A stretch of DNA of 59,467 nucleotides from Flammeovirgaceae bacterium UBA5008 (GTDB taxonomy: Bacteria; Bacteroidota; Bacteroidia; Cytophagales; Cyclobacteriaceae): assembly GCA_002398365.1 (NCBI GenBank), contig DGYK01000011.1, positions 162,965-222,431 of the forward strand, given 5' to 3'. The notes beneath the pieces were generated by a model that had not been told where the DNA came from, did not search any database, and was given only the letters and a program-made list of their open reading frames with translations. The position numbers and the translations under genes were made by a program. Each line of letters begins with the position of its first letter. Positions within the stretch are counted from its first letter, which is position 1. Below, piece by piece: positions 1 through 8,210 of the stretch.

Positions 1-196
1 TGAAGAACACCAACATTGGCTGGTGAAGAAACCACCACAGCATAGAGATTCAGCTCTGGTTTATTTCGCCCTGTAAGATCCCCTGGCAACTAAAGTTATC
101 CGATTTGCCAGAGAATTATTATTACTCCAGCGCAAGATTTTATATACTGAATGAAGATCAATTTGGATTTATAACACATAGTCAGGCATGAGGATT

Positions 197-220
197 CTGT
201 CAGGTGATAACACCTGACAG
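197..220. repeat. dispersed palindrome, copy 1
   Basis: Perfect inverted repeat: arms CTGTCAGGTG and CACCTGACAG around the four-base loop ATAA. The same element recurs at 15438-15461 (perfect) and at 1946-1969 (degenerate). All three read GCCCTGTCAGGT on one strand, so the flanking GCC is conserved too. As RNA it would form a 10-bp hairpin. It looks like a REP-type intergenic repeat; no transposase is nearby. Confidence 0.8.
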
Positions 221-260
221 GGCAAACTAAAAATAACTTCCGTGTTCGCGCAAGACTGGT

Positions 261-268
261 TAACTTTG
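261..268 (+). promoter_or_regulatory. promoter -7 motif for LytTR gene
   Basis: TAACTTTG matches the Bacteroidota -7 consensus TAnnTTTG and lies 37 nt upstream of the LytTR gene. I see no clear -33 TTTG partner, so only the -7 half is supported. Confidence 0.45.
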
Positions 269-304
269 TAATATCATGGCGTAGCACAAAAAGAAAAACA
301 ATCA

Positions 305-1123
305 ATGAAATTTAAATTGCCCTTCATTGCCGTCAGTCTCTCTTTCATTGCCATCATTCCAAAGTTCCTCAAAAACCCAATCGTATCGTGGCATATCTTG
401 CCGGTTTACTTTATCTATATAGCCCTTAGCTTTCTGGCATTGTATGCTATCAATGCGTTTCTATGGAGTTCAAAACCCCATTTTTCACACGGCACAAAAT
501 TCGGCATCGCATATGCTTGCGGATTTCTTCTGTTGACTTTTGTTCATGTACTTCTTTTCCATATTCAACCCGAATGGCTCATCTATTTTCTCAATTTGAA
601 AGACACCGGTTTATACAGCCTGTTGATGATTACAGCCTTTCGTACGTTCATTTTTCAAATCATCGCCTACGCCTGCCTTTTCTTCTTCAAAAATCAAGAA
701 GAGAAAATGGCGTTTCAACAAGAAATTGATCAGTTAAACCATTATCTGAACGATTTGCGAAACAACCTGACAACACGAAAGGAATATAAAAATTCCATTC
801 TCACACGCTTTCAGGATAAAATCATTCCGGTGGATATCTCAGAGATTGCCTTCTTTCATCTTTCCAATGGCATTGTTTTTCAATACTTGTTTTCTAGGCA
901 AAAATATATTCAAAACGAAACCTTAGAGAGTTTTGAAAATGACCTGGACCCCGCCATTTTTTACCGTGCCAACCGGCAATTTTTAATCCACAGAAAGGCG
1001 GTTGAAAAAGTAGAGCAGATTGAAAACCGGAAATTAAAGGTGCTGCTTACCCAGCCTTCACCCGAAGACATTATCATCAGCAAAGCAAAATCAACTGCTT
1101 TTATTAAGTGGTTAGAAATGTAA
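305..1123 (+). CDS. membrane-anchored LytTR-type transcription regulator
   Basis: The 272-residue protein has about four hydrophobic segments in residues 5-130, a charged coiled-coil-like linker (about 135-160), and a C-terminal LytTR DNA-binding domain (about 165-268). The LytTR signature is seen as RANRQFLIHRKAVEKV followed by the closing SKAKSTAFIKWLEM. LytTR domains bind direct-repeat promoter DNA. Fusion to a membrane region without a receiver domain suggests direct sensing at the inner membrane. It is followed on the same strand by the PagL-like gene, which has its own promoter motif. A second protein of the same layout is at 28509-29279. The target genes are unknown. Confidence 0.8.
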   Translation: MKFKLPFIAVSLSFIAIIPKFLKNPIVSWHILPVYFIYIALSFLALYAINAFLWSSKPHFSHGTKFGIAYACGFLLLTFVHVLLFHIQPEWLIYFLNLKDTGLYSLLMITAFRTFIFQIIAYACLFFFKNQEEKMAFQQEIDQLNHYLNDLRNNLTTRKEYKNSILTRFQDKIIPVDISEIAFFHLSNGIVFQYLFSRQKYIQNETLESFENDLDPAIFYRANRQFLIHRKAVEKVEQIENRKLKVLLTQPSPEDIIISKAKSTAFIKWLEM

Positions 1124-1199
1124 CGGCTGTTTCAGGTTTAAAAATGCCCGCTTCCCTGATTTTACAGATATTTTTAAGATCAGGATAATTGAGTAGGTA

Positions 1200-1207
1200 T
1201 ACTTTTG
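1200..1207 (+). promoter_or_regulatory. promoter -7 motif for PagL-like gene
   Basis: TACTTTTG fits TAnnTTTG and lies 17 nt before the ATG at 1225. An in-frame TTG at 1189 lies upstream of this motif and so would be outside the transcript. This supports the ATG as the real start. Confidence 0.5.
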
Positions 1208-1224
1208 CGCAAAATAGGGTGAGC

Positions 1225-1920
1225 ATGGCAAAAGTAAAGCAAATGATTTTCGGGGTGATAGGGGTATTGATGTTTTTCAAAGAGGCCAACGCTCAATTTC
1301 CGTATGGAGATCAATGGTATGATAATCCATTAGGATTTAAACCATTGGAGCTGCACACGTCAATGGGTTTTTTAGTTCCTGCCGTTGCGGTAGGCACATG
1401 TTTGTTGTTGACCAAGAAAGACCCCAATCTAAAAGACAGATTATCAATTTACAATGAAACAGGCTTTTCGTGGGGATACAAATATCCATACACATTTATG
1501 CCTCAGAACAACACGGGCATTAACTTTCAATTGCGCAAATTCATGTCGATAGGAATTGAATGGGATATCTATTTACCCCGAGATGAATTTAATCAGACCA
1601 CCGGTTTTGCCATACGACCCTTTGCCCGATTTTATCCAATCAACAAAGAAAAATGGCGATTGTATTTTGAATCTGGCGGTGGATTTATCTATTTGTTAAA
1701 CGAGTTTCCTCTGCCAACCGACCGCGACAATCGATTAGGAACGCAATGGAATGGAACCACGAAATATGGCATCGGGTCAGAAATCAATGTTACAAAGTCA
1801 ATGGCCATTCTGTTTGGAGTGCGCCATCTTCATATCTCCAATGGAAACACGAAAGGAGTTGAACGCAATCCTTCTCACGATAGCAACGGTTTCTTTTTAG
1901 GACTTTCTCGAAAGCTCTGA
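1225..1920 (+). CDS. acyloxyacyl hydrolase / PagL-like lipid A deacylase
   Basis: Start set at ATG 1225, which gives a clean signal peptide (hydrophobic stretch ending EANA, then QFPYG). The 231-residue protein has alternating beta-strand patterns and a terminal aromatic/leucine strand, typical of a small outer-membrane barrel. Near the C-terminus RHLHISNGN carries the His-x-Ser-Asn pattern of PagL catalytic sites, and acidic residues follow (E and D in VERNPSHDSNG). PagL removes the 3-O acyl chain of lipid A in the outer membrane. Family placement rests on this motif, the length and the signal peptide. The catalytic Glu is not at the canonical spacing, so activity is inferred. Confidence 0.65.
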   Translation: MAKVKQMIFGVIGVLMFFKEANAQFPYGDQWYDNPLGFKPLELHTSMGFLVPAVAVGTCLLLTKKDPNLKDRLSIYNETGFSWGYKYPYTFMPQNNTGINFQLRKFMSIGIEWDIYLPRDEFNQTTGFAIRPFARFYPINKEKWRLYFESGGGFIYLLNEFPLPTDRDNRLGTQWNGTTKYGIGSEINVTKSMAILFGVRHLHISNGNTKGVERNPSHDSNGFFLGLSRKL

Positions 1921-2294
1921 CTTCGTTCTTAAATTTTTGGTTGCCCTGTCAGGTATTATCACTTGGCAGCTTCTATTTCCCCGCATAGTCCCGTGCCACA
2001 CTTCGGATAAAAGAAGCATCTCAGTGATGATTATTACAATACATTATTTTCCCGCAGTGTCTCGCCTCTCCGGCAAACTTTCACACGTAATCTCTTTTAG
2101 CAGAAGACAAGAAAGACGTGCGCTGGTAGGGGCAGGCCCGCTCCATGCCTTGCGCTCCTTCGCAATCGAACAACCGCATTCCACAATCGGACATTCCACC
2201 AAATGGATTATCTCAAATTATGAGTTAAATTGTTTGGCGTAATTATTGACGAGCTTCACATAGGGGCGGATGAACCCGCATGAACTACTAAAGA
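1921..2294. other. 374-bp gene-free stretch
   Basis: Contains the degenerate palindrome at 1946-1969 and two short G-rich TAGGGGC motifs (around 2129 and 2262), the second followed by GCGG/CCGC arms. A 101-codon frame across it shows no resemblance to a protein and includes the palindrome, so it is not called as a gene. Confidence 0.6.
1946..1969. repeat. dispersed palindrome, copy 2 (degenerate)
   Basis: Arms CTGTCAGGTA and CACTTGGCAG around loop TTAT, preceded by GCC as in the other copies. It differs from the perfect copies at three arm positions, so it appears to be a decaying member of the family at 197-220 and 15438-15461. Confidence 0.65.
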
Positions 2295-4559
2295 ATGTTG
2301 CTATTCCAGATACGTTTGTTTCTTCGGATCATTGCAAAAAGCAAAGAAGCATACTTTTTAAAAATAATCTCGCTGGCGGTTGCCTTTGCGTGCTCCACGC
2401 TGATTCTCCTTTTTTCTATCCATGAATTTGGTTACGACCGGTTTCATCAGAAACATGATTTAATCTATAGAGTACTGCAACGGAACAACAACGAAACCTT
2501 TATTGGAAACCGTTTTTCAAACAAGATACCGCACGATGTTTTCAATACATTAAAATACAAAAGTGACGAAGAGTGTGTGCCGGCCAGAGTGCAGTTAATG
2601 GGCCAGGTAAATGGGTGGACCAGCCATCGCACCTTCAGAGATGCTAAATTCTATGCGGCAGACACTTCCATTGTTTCAATCTTTTCATTTGATATTGTAA
2701 ACGGATCGCTGAAAGAATTTCGCGAGAAGGAACAAACCATGATCCTTTCTGTGGGCGCATCTCAAACGTATTTCGGCACCCCTCAATCAGTAGGAAAGAA
2801 ACTACACCTCTACACATGGGGCGACACGTTGGTCTTCACCGTGGCAGCCGTCTACAAAGATTATCCCGCCAACTCACACGAAGAATTCAACAGCTTTATC
2901 CGGCTCGATAGCGCAACATTACAATCACTCCATTTTGATTCCCAACACACAGGTGTTTACGTAAAAGTGCAGCGCGGGAGCAAGGCGCAGGTGGAAGATC
3001 GACTGAATCATCTGCCCTTCGCCAATGACTTAACGTATCGAATGCAACCCATCGCTGATATTTATTTTGGTCCACGTGTAGCCGGGGAAGATGCTAAACA
3101 TGGCGATCAATACAGCATCCTCATTTTAATTTGCATTGCCGCACTGATACTTTTTCTGTCACTTACCAGTTATGTGAACCTGACAACACTGACGCTGCCC
3201 GATCGATCCAAGGAGTTGGCCATTAAAAAATTAGCGGGAACAAGCCAGACCCAGTTAACCTTCAACTTTGCAAAGGAGTCTATCGGAGTAGTAAGTATAT
3301 CACTGTTTTTAGGGGTAGCGGTTTTGCTTTTCATTTCAGGCTGGATGGACAGCATTCTCTCCATCGACATCGTGGCGTTGTTGGGGCAGGCAAATGTTCA
3401 GTTGGTGATGATTTTGATTTTACTGTTTCTGCTTGTGGCCATCGCACCACTTTTCATGACACCGCGATTCACACGAGCCACACCCAATCGCCTGTTGAGT
3501 ACTGAAACCATCACCTTTCCCAAATTCAAAAAGACGATCATGCTGCTTCAGCTGGGGATCAGCATTTTTCTAATCGTATCCTCCATGGTGATCAAACGAC
3601 AAATCAACTATTCACTTTTAAAAGAACCGGGACGGAACTACGATCAGATTGTATATGTCAGTTATCCGAAAGGTCTCACGCAGGAAGGTCTAGCCAGCAT
3701 GCGCCAGGAATGGAAGAAGAGCAATGCAAATGTGGTGGACTTAATGGCCACCTCGCAATTACCCGATCGTGTCAGCAGCAAAGAGCTGCACTCACCATTC
3801 TATTTTGTATCAGTCGATCGTGGCTTTAAAGATTTTTTTGGATTGGAGATGCGGCAGGGAAATTGGTTTGGAGCGAATGATCGGGACACCATGACGGTGG
3901 TAATCAATGAGCGGGGCAACGCAATCCGCGGCCAGCAGAATGGTCAGGTAGTGGGTGTATTCAAAGACCTGAGCGGGCAATTCAATCAGCCGGAAAAACC
4001 GTTGAAGTTATATGTTTCTTCGCATGTCAATTACAATTATCTGTGCATCCGGATATTGGAAGTAGATATTCGAAGGACCGTACGTTTTTTAGAGGACTAC
4101 TTTGGGCAAGATGGACGGCCAGCTTCCGTACAATTTTTAGATAAGCACTTTGAAGAATGGCTAAAGTACCAGGATAAATTGAATGCATTGTCACAGCTAT
4201 TGGCAATCATTTCAGGCGTTTTATCCTGCTTTGCAATTTATGGATTGAGCATCAGCATCGTTCGTGATAAGTTGAAACAAATTGCGATCCACAAGTTATG
4301 TGGAGCAAGTATTTTCAGTCTTACGCGACTACTCGTGAAAGAGTTTGCCAATCAAATGCTCTGGGCGATACTGATTTTTGGACCGCTGACGTACATCAGT
4401 CTAAAAGAAGTGCTGAGAAATTTTGTGTTTACAACAAACTTCAGTTGGTTAGATCCGGTCGTGCCTCTGGCATATTGCTTAATCGTAATCACCTTATTGT
4501 GTGGCTTTCAAACGTTGAGTTTGAATCGTGCCGACCTGACTTCAGCCTTAAAAAGATAG
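2295..4559 (+). CDS. FtsX/MacB-type ABC transporter permease
   Basis: The 754-residue protein has two repeats of the Bacteroidota large permease family. Each half has one N-terminal membrane helix, a periplasmic MacB-type domain, and a three-helix FtsX domain. The first half is seen at residues 20-45 (LAVAFACSTLILLFSIHEFG) and about 280-400. The second is at about 410-435 and 625-750. The motif ELAIKKLAGTSQTQL is the usual FtsX coupling-helix region, repeated as QIAIHKLCGASIFSL. Such permeases usually work with a MacB-like ATPase in peptide or lipoprotein export or mechanotransmission. No ATPase gene is adjacent, so its partner must be encoded elsewhere. Confidence 0.85.
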   Translation: MLLFQIRLFLRIIAKSKEAYFLKIISLAVAFACSTLILLFSIHEFGYDRFHQKHDLIYRVLQRNNNETFIGNRFSNKIPHDVFNTLKYKSDEECVPARVQLMGQVNGWTSHRTFRDAKFYAADTSIVSIFSFDIVNGSLKEFREKEQTMILSVGASQTYFGTPQSVGKKLHLYTWGDTLVFTVAAVYKDYPANSHEEFNSFIRLDSATLQSLHFDSQHTGVYVKVQRGSKAQVEDRLNHLPFANDLTYRMQPIADIYFGPRVAGEDAKHGDQYSILILICIAALILFLSLTSYVNLTTLTLPDRSKELAIKKLAGTSQTQLTFNFAKESIGVVSISLFLGVAVLLFISGWMDSILSIDIVALLGQANVQLVMILILLFLLVAIAPLFMTPRFTRATPNRLLSTETITFPKFKKTIMLLQLGISIFLIVSSMVIKRQINYSLLKEPGRNYDQIVYVSYPKGLTQEGLASMRQEWKKSNANVVDLMATSQLPDRVSSKELHSPFYFVSVDRGFKDFFGLEMRQGNWFGANDRDTMTVVINERGNAIRGQQNGQVVGVFKDLSGQFNQPEKPLKLYVSSHVNYNYLCIRILEVDIRRTVRFLEDYFGQDGRPASVQFLDKHFEEWLKYQDKLNALSQLLAIISGVLSCFAIYGLSISIVRDKLKQIAIHKLCGASIFSLTRLLVKEFANQMLWAILIFGPLTYISLKEVLRNFVFTTNFSWLDPVVPLAYCLIVITLLCGFQTLSLNRADLTSALKR

Positions 4560-4634
4560 CATCGATTATAGTCGCTGCTACGGAGGCTTTACCACCCCAA
4601 CCACTTCTTTTTTCGTTTTATTTCGTTAAAATCA

Positions 4635-4651
4635 CTAACGATATATCAACA
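4635..4651 (+). other. 17-nt motif preceding 21-bp array 1
   Basis: CTAACGATATATCAACA is present without mismatch here and again at 18327-18343. Both times it sits just upstream of a 21-bp-period repeat array. It includes the palindrome GATATATC. A chance 17-mer match somewhere in a window of this size is not very rare, but the shared position before both arrays makes coincidence unlikely. Confidence 0.6.
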
Positions 4652-4964
4652 ATCAACCACCGGCAACTAAGATTTGCCAGCCGGCAAGTTGGAATCGAGC
4701 GTGGAGTATTTGTATTTGCCTCCCGAGTATTTGTAATGGAGGGCGGGGAAGTTGTAGTGGAGGGCGGGGAATTTGATGTCGAGCGCGGGGAAGTTGTGTT
4801 CGAGGGCGGGGAATTTGTATTTGCCTCCCGACTATTTGTGTTGGAGGGCGGGGAAGTTGTAGTCGAGGGTGGGGAAGTTGTGTTCGAGGGCGGGGAATTT
4901 GATGTCGAGGGCGGGGAAGTTGTAGTCGAGCGCGGGGAAGTTGTGTTCGACCATCCGATAAGAT
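4650..4964. repeat. 21-bp-period tandem array 1
   Basis: About 14 consecutive 21-bp units (phase 4671, 4692, 4713 and so on), plus a possible diverged unit at 4650-4670. Most units carry the core GAGGGCGGGGAA followed by (G/T)TTG. Units at 4713 and 4818 instead carry TTTGCCTCCCGA, so two unit types are interspersed. The period is a multiple of three and units lack stops, so frames stay open on both strands and give heptapeptide-like translations (for example NFPALDY on the minus strand). I see no ribosome-binding site or conserved start and do not call a protein. The plus strand is unusually G-rich for this region. Confidence 0.85.
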
Positions 4965-4987
4965 GTAATGATTCTAAATAAGGAAAA

Positions 4988-5164
4988 ATGGCGTTTGATA
5001 GCACGCGCTTCCAAGATAGAGCAATGCAAATGGTACTGCCTACTTCTTCAAAGGAAGACTGGCTGAAATTCTTGTTTCAAAAAGATGGAGACAAGACAAA
5101 GGCACTTGCTACAAAGATGGGTAGTCTCACCACAATCATTTTCTGTAAATTGGCAAATCAATAA
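4988..5164 (+). CDS. small hypothetical protein (58 aa)
   Basis: ATG at 4988 follows AAGGAAAA, a plausible weak ribosome-binding site. The frame encodes 58 residues beginning MAFDSTRFQDRAMQMVLP and ending CKLANQ, with a stop at 5162-5164. The composition is protein-like: mixed charged and hydrophobic residues, with an amphipathic middle SKEDWLKFLFQKDGDKTK. It ends 6 nt before the TrmO-like start, which suggests co-transcription and perhaps translational coupling. It starts just after array 1. No family is recognised. A remnant of a longer gene is the main alternative. Confidence 0.45.
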   Translation: MAFDSTRFQDRAMQMVLPTSSKEDWLKFLFQKDGDKTKALATKMGSLTTIIFCKLANQ

Positions 5165-5170
5165 CAAAAA

Positions 5171-5629
5171 ATGGAAATCACGTTACAACCAATTGCCAGA
5201 GTAATCAACTCAAGAAAAGAACCCATAGATGACAATTGGGAAACAATCATCGCAGACATAGTACTGGCAGATCATATTCCGACAGAAGCATTCAGCAACA
5301 TTTCCGATTTCTCTCATCTGGAAATCATCTACTATTTTGATCAAGTAAAAAAAGACGCAATCGTTTTTTCAGGCAGACCAAGAGGAAATCCCAATTACCC
5401 GATCGTAGGTATTTTTGGTCAGCGTAAAAAAGACAGACCCAACCAGATAGGTCTCACTACTGTGGAGTTGTTGGAACATAACGGCAGATCAATCAAAGTA
5501 AAATTTCTGGATGCCATTGATGGAACTCCCATTTTAGACATCAAACCTGTTTTTAAAGAATTTCAACCCAAAACAGAAATAAGACAACCCATTTGGGTAG
5601 CGGACTTAATGAAAAACTATTGGAAGTGA
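5171..5629 (+). CDS. TrmO/TsaA-like SAM-dependent methyltransferase family protein
   Basis: The 152-residue protein matches the TsaA-like (TrmO) fold: N-terminal QPIARVINSR, a central RPRGNPNYPIVGIFGQR with the downstream RPNQIGL signature, then DAIDGTPILDIKPVF. E. coli TrmO N6-methylates the threonylcarbamoyl group of t6A37 in tRNAs. This protein is only about 150 residues and lacks the C-terminal extension of TrmO, so the substrate is uncertain. It follows the 58-residue ORF by 6 nt and precedes a small putative lipoprotein gene by 22 nt. Confidence 0.8.
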   Translation: MEITLQPIARVINSRKEPIDDNWETIIADIVLADHIPTEAFSNISDFSHLEIIYYFDQVKKDAIVFSGRPRGNPNYPIVGIFGQRKKDRPNQIGLTTVELLEHNGRSIKVKFLDAIDGTPILDIKPVFKEFQPKTEIRQPIWVADLMKNYWK

Positions 5630-5651
5630 AGAAAATTCTGAAACAACACGC

Positions 5652-6092
5652 ATGAAGAATAAACAACAACGGATAAGACGAATCATAGCAACTGCACTTT
5701 TAGCTATTGGATCACTAGTTGCATGTGGACAAGATTGTGAAAGGCTAACTGATGGACAGTATCTGTTTAAATATAAAGCAAAAGATCATAAGAAAGCGGA
5801 TTTTATATTAGTGATTACAGGCAGCCAATTCACTATTATCAAAGACGGTCGGGAAGAGCAAAGGGGAGAAATTAAATGGTGGTCAGATAATTGTATGTTC
5901 AAAATTTATTCAGACGACAAGGCACTGAATAACCTGGACTCATTAAATACTGCTGAAAAGATATTAGTGCGAACATCCATCTCTTACGGAGGAAGCTGCT
6001 ATGAATTAATAGGTAGACGCAAATTCCGTTTAACCTATTGTGGCAACTTACATATCACAATAGGAGAGGGGCGGATTAGAAAAAAAAGATGA
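5652..6092 (+). CDS. hypothetical lipoprotein
   Basis: The 146-residue product has a basic N-terminus, a hydrophobic stretch and a lipobox-like LVAC at about residues 22-25, so it is probably lipidated. The mature part has three further cysteines (DCERL, DNCMF, GSCYE) and a fourth in TYCGN, and is rich in beta-type sequence ending in a very basic RIRKKR tail. No family is recognised. It lies 22 nt after the TrmO-like gene in the same direction and may be co-transcribed. Confidence 0.65.
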   Translation: MKNKQQRIRRIIATALLAIGSLVACGQDCERLTDGQYLFKYKAKDHKKADFILVITGSQFTIIKDGREEQRGEIKWWSDNCMFKIYSDDKALNNLDSLNTAEKILVRTSISYGGSCYELIGRRKFRLTYCGNLHITIGEGRIRKKR

Positions 6093-6143
6093 ATCGACTT
6101 CATTCCGCCAATCGGGTATAACTATTTATTCACAAATTAATTA

Positions 6144-6779
6144 ATGCGACAATTAATTCTACTGGCATTCATTTCATGTGGAACTCTTTCAGTTTCAGGA
6201 CAAAAAGCTAAACTACTCGATAGCACCAGCTATTTCCCGGCTTCACTCTATTCAGAAATCGGTAATAGGGTAGACTCCATGTCATTTGTGAGGTGTTCAT
6301 ACATGTTAAGAGACTTTCATGAACCTAGATTGCTCAAGCAACAACCGAATATATCAGTCTATCGTTTTACATGGACCCGTTCGTTTCATGAGATCATGAT
6401 CATTCGCCTGATCCTATCAGAAAATACAGCAATGTTAATCACCAAGACAGAAATCCGAAAACCCATTCAACGCAATAAGAAAAAGATTAACATCGAAAAC
6501 AAAGTCGATTACCAAGTTGATTCGTTGCGCTTGGAGCCGCAGACGATAAAACAATTTCAGAAATTAATAGATGAGAAAGGGTTTTGGGAGATGAAAGATA
6601 ATTGGAACAGTTCCCTCATTCATGACGGTGCCGGTTGGTTATTAGAAGCAAATGACAAAGAAAAAGGGTACAAGATGTTGTATCGTCACAGTCCCGGACA
6701 AAAAGAACAGAACTTCAAGGATATCTGTTTATTTTTGCTGCGACTGACAAGAGATTTTGATAAACTGGAAGTGTATTGA
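6144..6779 (+). CDS. hypothetical secreted protein
   Basis: The 211-residue product begins MRQLILLAFISCGTLSVSGQ, a probable signal peptide cleaved near residue 19 (a Cys at residue 12 is not in lipobox context). The mature part alternates basic and hydrophobic residues and contains PQTIKQFQKLIDEKGFWEM, followed by DGAGWLLEAND. These recall periplasmic domains of unknown function in Bacteroidota, but I recognise no named family. It lies between two other small orphan genes in an accessory region. Confidence 0.65.
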   Translation: MRQLILLAFISCGTLSVSGQKAKLLDSTSYFPASLYSEIGNRVDSMSFVRCSYMLRDFHEPRLLKQQPNISVYRFTWTRSFHEIMIIRLILSENTAMLITKTEIRKPIQRNKKKINIENKVDYQVDSLRLEPQTIKQFQKLIDEKGFWEMKDNWNSSLIHDGAGWLLEANDKEKGYKMLYRHSPGQKEQNFKDICLFLLRLTRDFDKLEVY

Positions 6780-6880
6780 TTTCAACGACTTATTTCCCTC
6801 ATAAGGATTGTGACTTGTTTAAACACTCTGAATGACTACATCATCTAATCCGGATAAAAGCATAACGTAGAATTGATGTA

Positions 6881-7696
6881 ATGAAAAAAACTTTGGTAAA
6901 AATACTTTCAACACTGCTGCCGAATCAGGTAGCCAAGTTTGCCTACAAACAATTGACAAATCCTCAAATCAAAAAATTACGACCGCATGAGCAGGAAGTG
7001 TTGGATAAGTCTCAAAAAGAAATTCTGAAGTTTCGCGACTTTGATATTCAACTGTACACTTGGCTGGGCGGCCACGATACTGTACTGCTCATACATGGTT
7101 GGGAAGGACAAGCGGGAAATTTTGCCGATTTAATAGAAAAATTGGGAGAGCAAAATTATACGGTTTATGCATTCGATGCCCCCTCACACGGAATGAGCAG
7201 CAAAGGCAAAACCAGTCTGTTTGAGTTCACCGAATTAGTAGGAGTACTGATTCGAAAATGGGGTGTTTCAAAATTAGTCAGTCATTCATTTGGAGGCGTG
7301 GCCACCACATATGCTTTATTTAGTAATCCGGATTTAAAAATGAGTAAATATGTATTGCTCACAACCCCGGATAAATTCAGTGAACGAATTGACGATGTGT
7401 CTGCCCAAGTAGGAATAACAGAAAAGGTCAAAGAAATTCTGATAAAACGTTTAGAAAAGGAAACCACGAAGAATGTGAATGAACTAAGCGTAAGTGAATT
7501 TGTAAAAGCCATCAATGTTGAAAGAGCCTTAATTATACATGATAAGAATGATAAAGTAATTCCTATCATTCGTTCTAAAAACGTGCACAGCCATTGGAAG
7601 AATAGCGAATTTCTGGAAATCGAAGGAACAGGGCATTTTCGAATTTTACGAACAAAAGCGATACTTGAGAAAACTTGTGACTTTTTGCGTAGTTAA
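6881..7696 (+). CDS. alpha/beta hydrolase
   Basis: The 271-residue protein has the alpha/beta hydrolase order: oxyanion strand VLLIHGWEGQAGNF (about 69-82), nucleophile elbow VSHSFGGV (Ser about 138), acidic residue in IIHDKNDKVIP, and catalytic His in EGTGHFRIL near the end. The elbow is S-H-S-F-G rather than the usual G-x-S-x-G. There is no signal peptide, so it is probably cytoplasmic. The substrate is not predictable. It stands alone, about 100 nt after the preceding gene. Confidence 0.85.
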   Translation: MKKTLVKILSTLLPNQVAKFAYKQLTNPQIKKLRPHEQEVLDKSQKEILKFRDFDIQLYTWLGGHDTVLLIHGWEGQAGNFADLIEKLGEQNYTVYAFDAPSHGMSSKGKTSLFEFTELVGVLIRKWGVSKLVSHSFGGVATTYALFSNPDLKMSKYVLLTTPDKFSERIDDVSAQVGITEKVKEILIKRLEKETTKNVNELSVSEFVKAINVERALIIHDKNDKVIPIIRSKNVHSHWKNSEFLEIEGTGHFRILRTKAILEKTCDFLRS

Positions 7697-7780
7697 AAAA
7701 GATCATGTAAGCAAGATGACAGGAGTAATGAGCAATCTAAAAACGAACCGACATAAAGTTCTATAAATTAAATTTCCTCT

Positions 7781-8143
7781 ATGCGTTTTACAAAACTAGT
7801 CCCCAGCGTATTTTATACAAACCTTTCAGACGGACTTACATTATTTGTGGACTGCCTGCAATTCACCATCGTGCACAAAGATCTAAATCCTTCTCAACCG
7901 TATTGTGTACTAAGAAAAGGCGAAATTGGTATCATGCTTTTTCAAGATGAACAACTTGCCAAAGAACATCATCCCGAGTTAAGACTTGTCACAGACAATA
8001 TAGAAGAAGTATATGTAGCGGTGTCGGCAACACATCCGCATCTTCTTCACCCCAACCTTAACAAAGTGACCGTACGGCCATGGGGTGCAAAAGAATTTGC
8101 CATCGCAGACAATCAACTGGGTATTCGATTTCAACAATGGTAA
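7781..8143 (+). CDS. glyoxalase/bleomycin-resistance-like (VOC) protein
   Basis: The 120-residue length and the pattern fit a single VOC module: LVPSVFYTNLSDGLTLFVDCL at the start, a central IGIMLFQDEQL, then VTVRPWGAKEFAIADNQLGIRF at the end. Most such small proteins bind a metal or a small molecule as dimers. Here the usual metal His/Glu set is incomplete, so it may bind a ligand without catalysis. It lies in the same direction as the hydrolase 84 nt upstream and converges on the response-regulator operon. Confidence 0.75.
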   Translation: MRFTKLVPSVFYTNLSDGLTLFVDCLQFTIVHKDLNPSQPYCVLRKGEIGIMLFQDEQLAKEHHPELRLVTDNIEEVYVAVSATHPHLLHPNLNKVTVRPWGAKEFAIADNQLGIRFQQW

Positions 8144-8210
8144 TCATGAGGAAGATTAAGAAGTAAATAGACAGCAACCTACTTCTAATTCCCAAACTGT
8201 AATCTCTAAT

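Larger units (their letters stand above)
1..304. other. gene-free left edge
   Basis: No convincing gene is visible here. A 69-codon minus-strand frame (96-305) has no family resemblance and runs over both the palindromic repeat at 197-220 and the promoter-like motif at 261-268, so I treat it as chance. The stretch holds the repeat, a short TAACTTCCGTG motif (234-244) that resembles one arm of the palindrome at 17541-17563, and the promoter of the first gene. Confidence 0.6.

Noticed and set aside
96..305. 69-codon minus-strand ORF at the left edge
   Set aside because: Overlaps the palindromic repeat and the promoter motif of the next gene, with no protein-like features.
1937..2242. 101-codon ORF
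   Set aside because: Begins with TTG or an equivalent start, has no family resemblance and contains the dispersed palindrome.
4650..4964. CRISPR array
   Set aside because: There are no unique spacers between identical repeats; units abut directly and vary throughout, and no cas gene is present.
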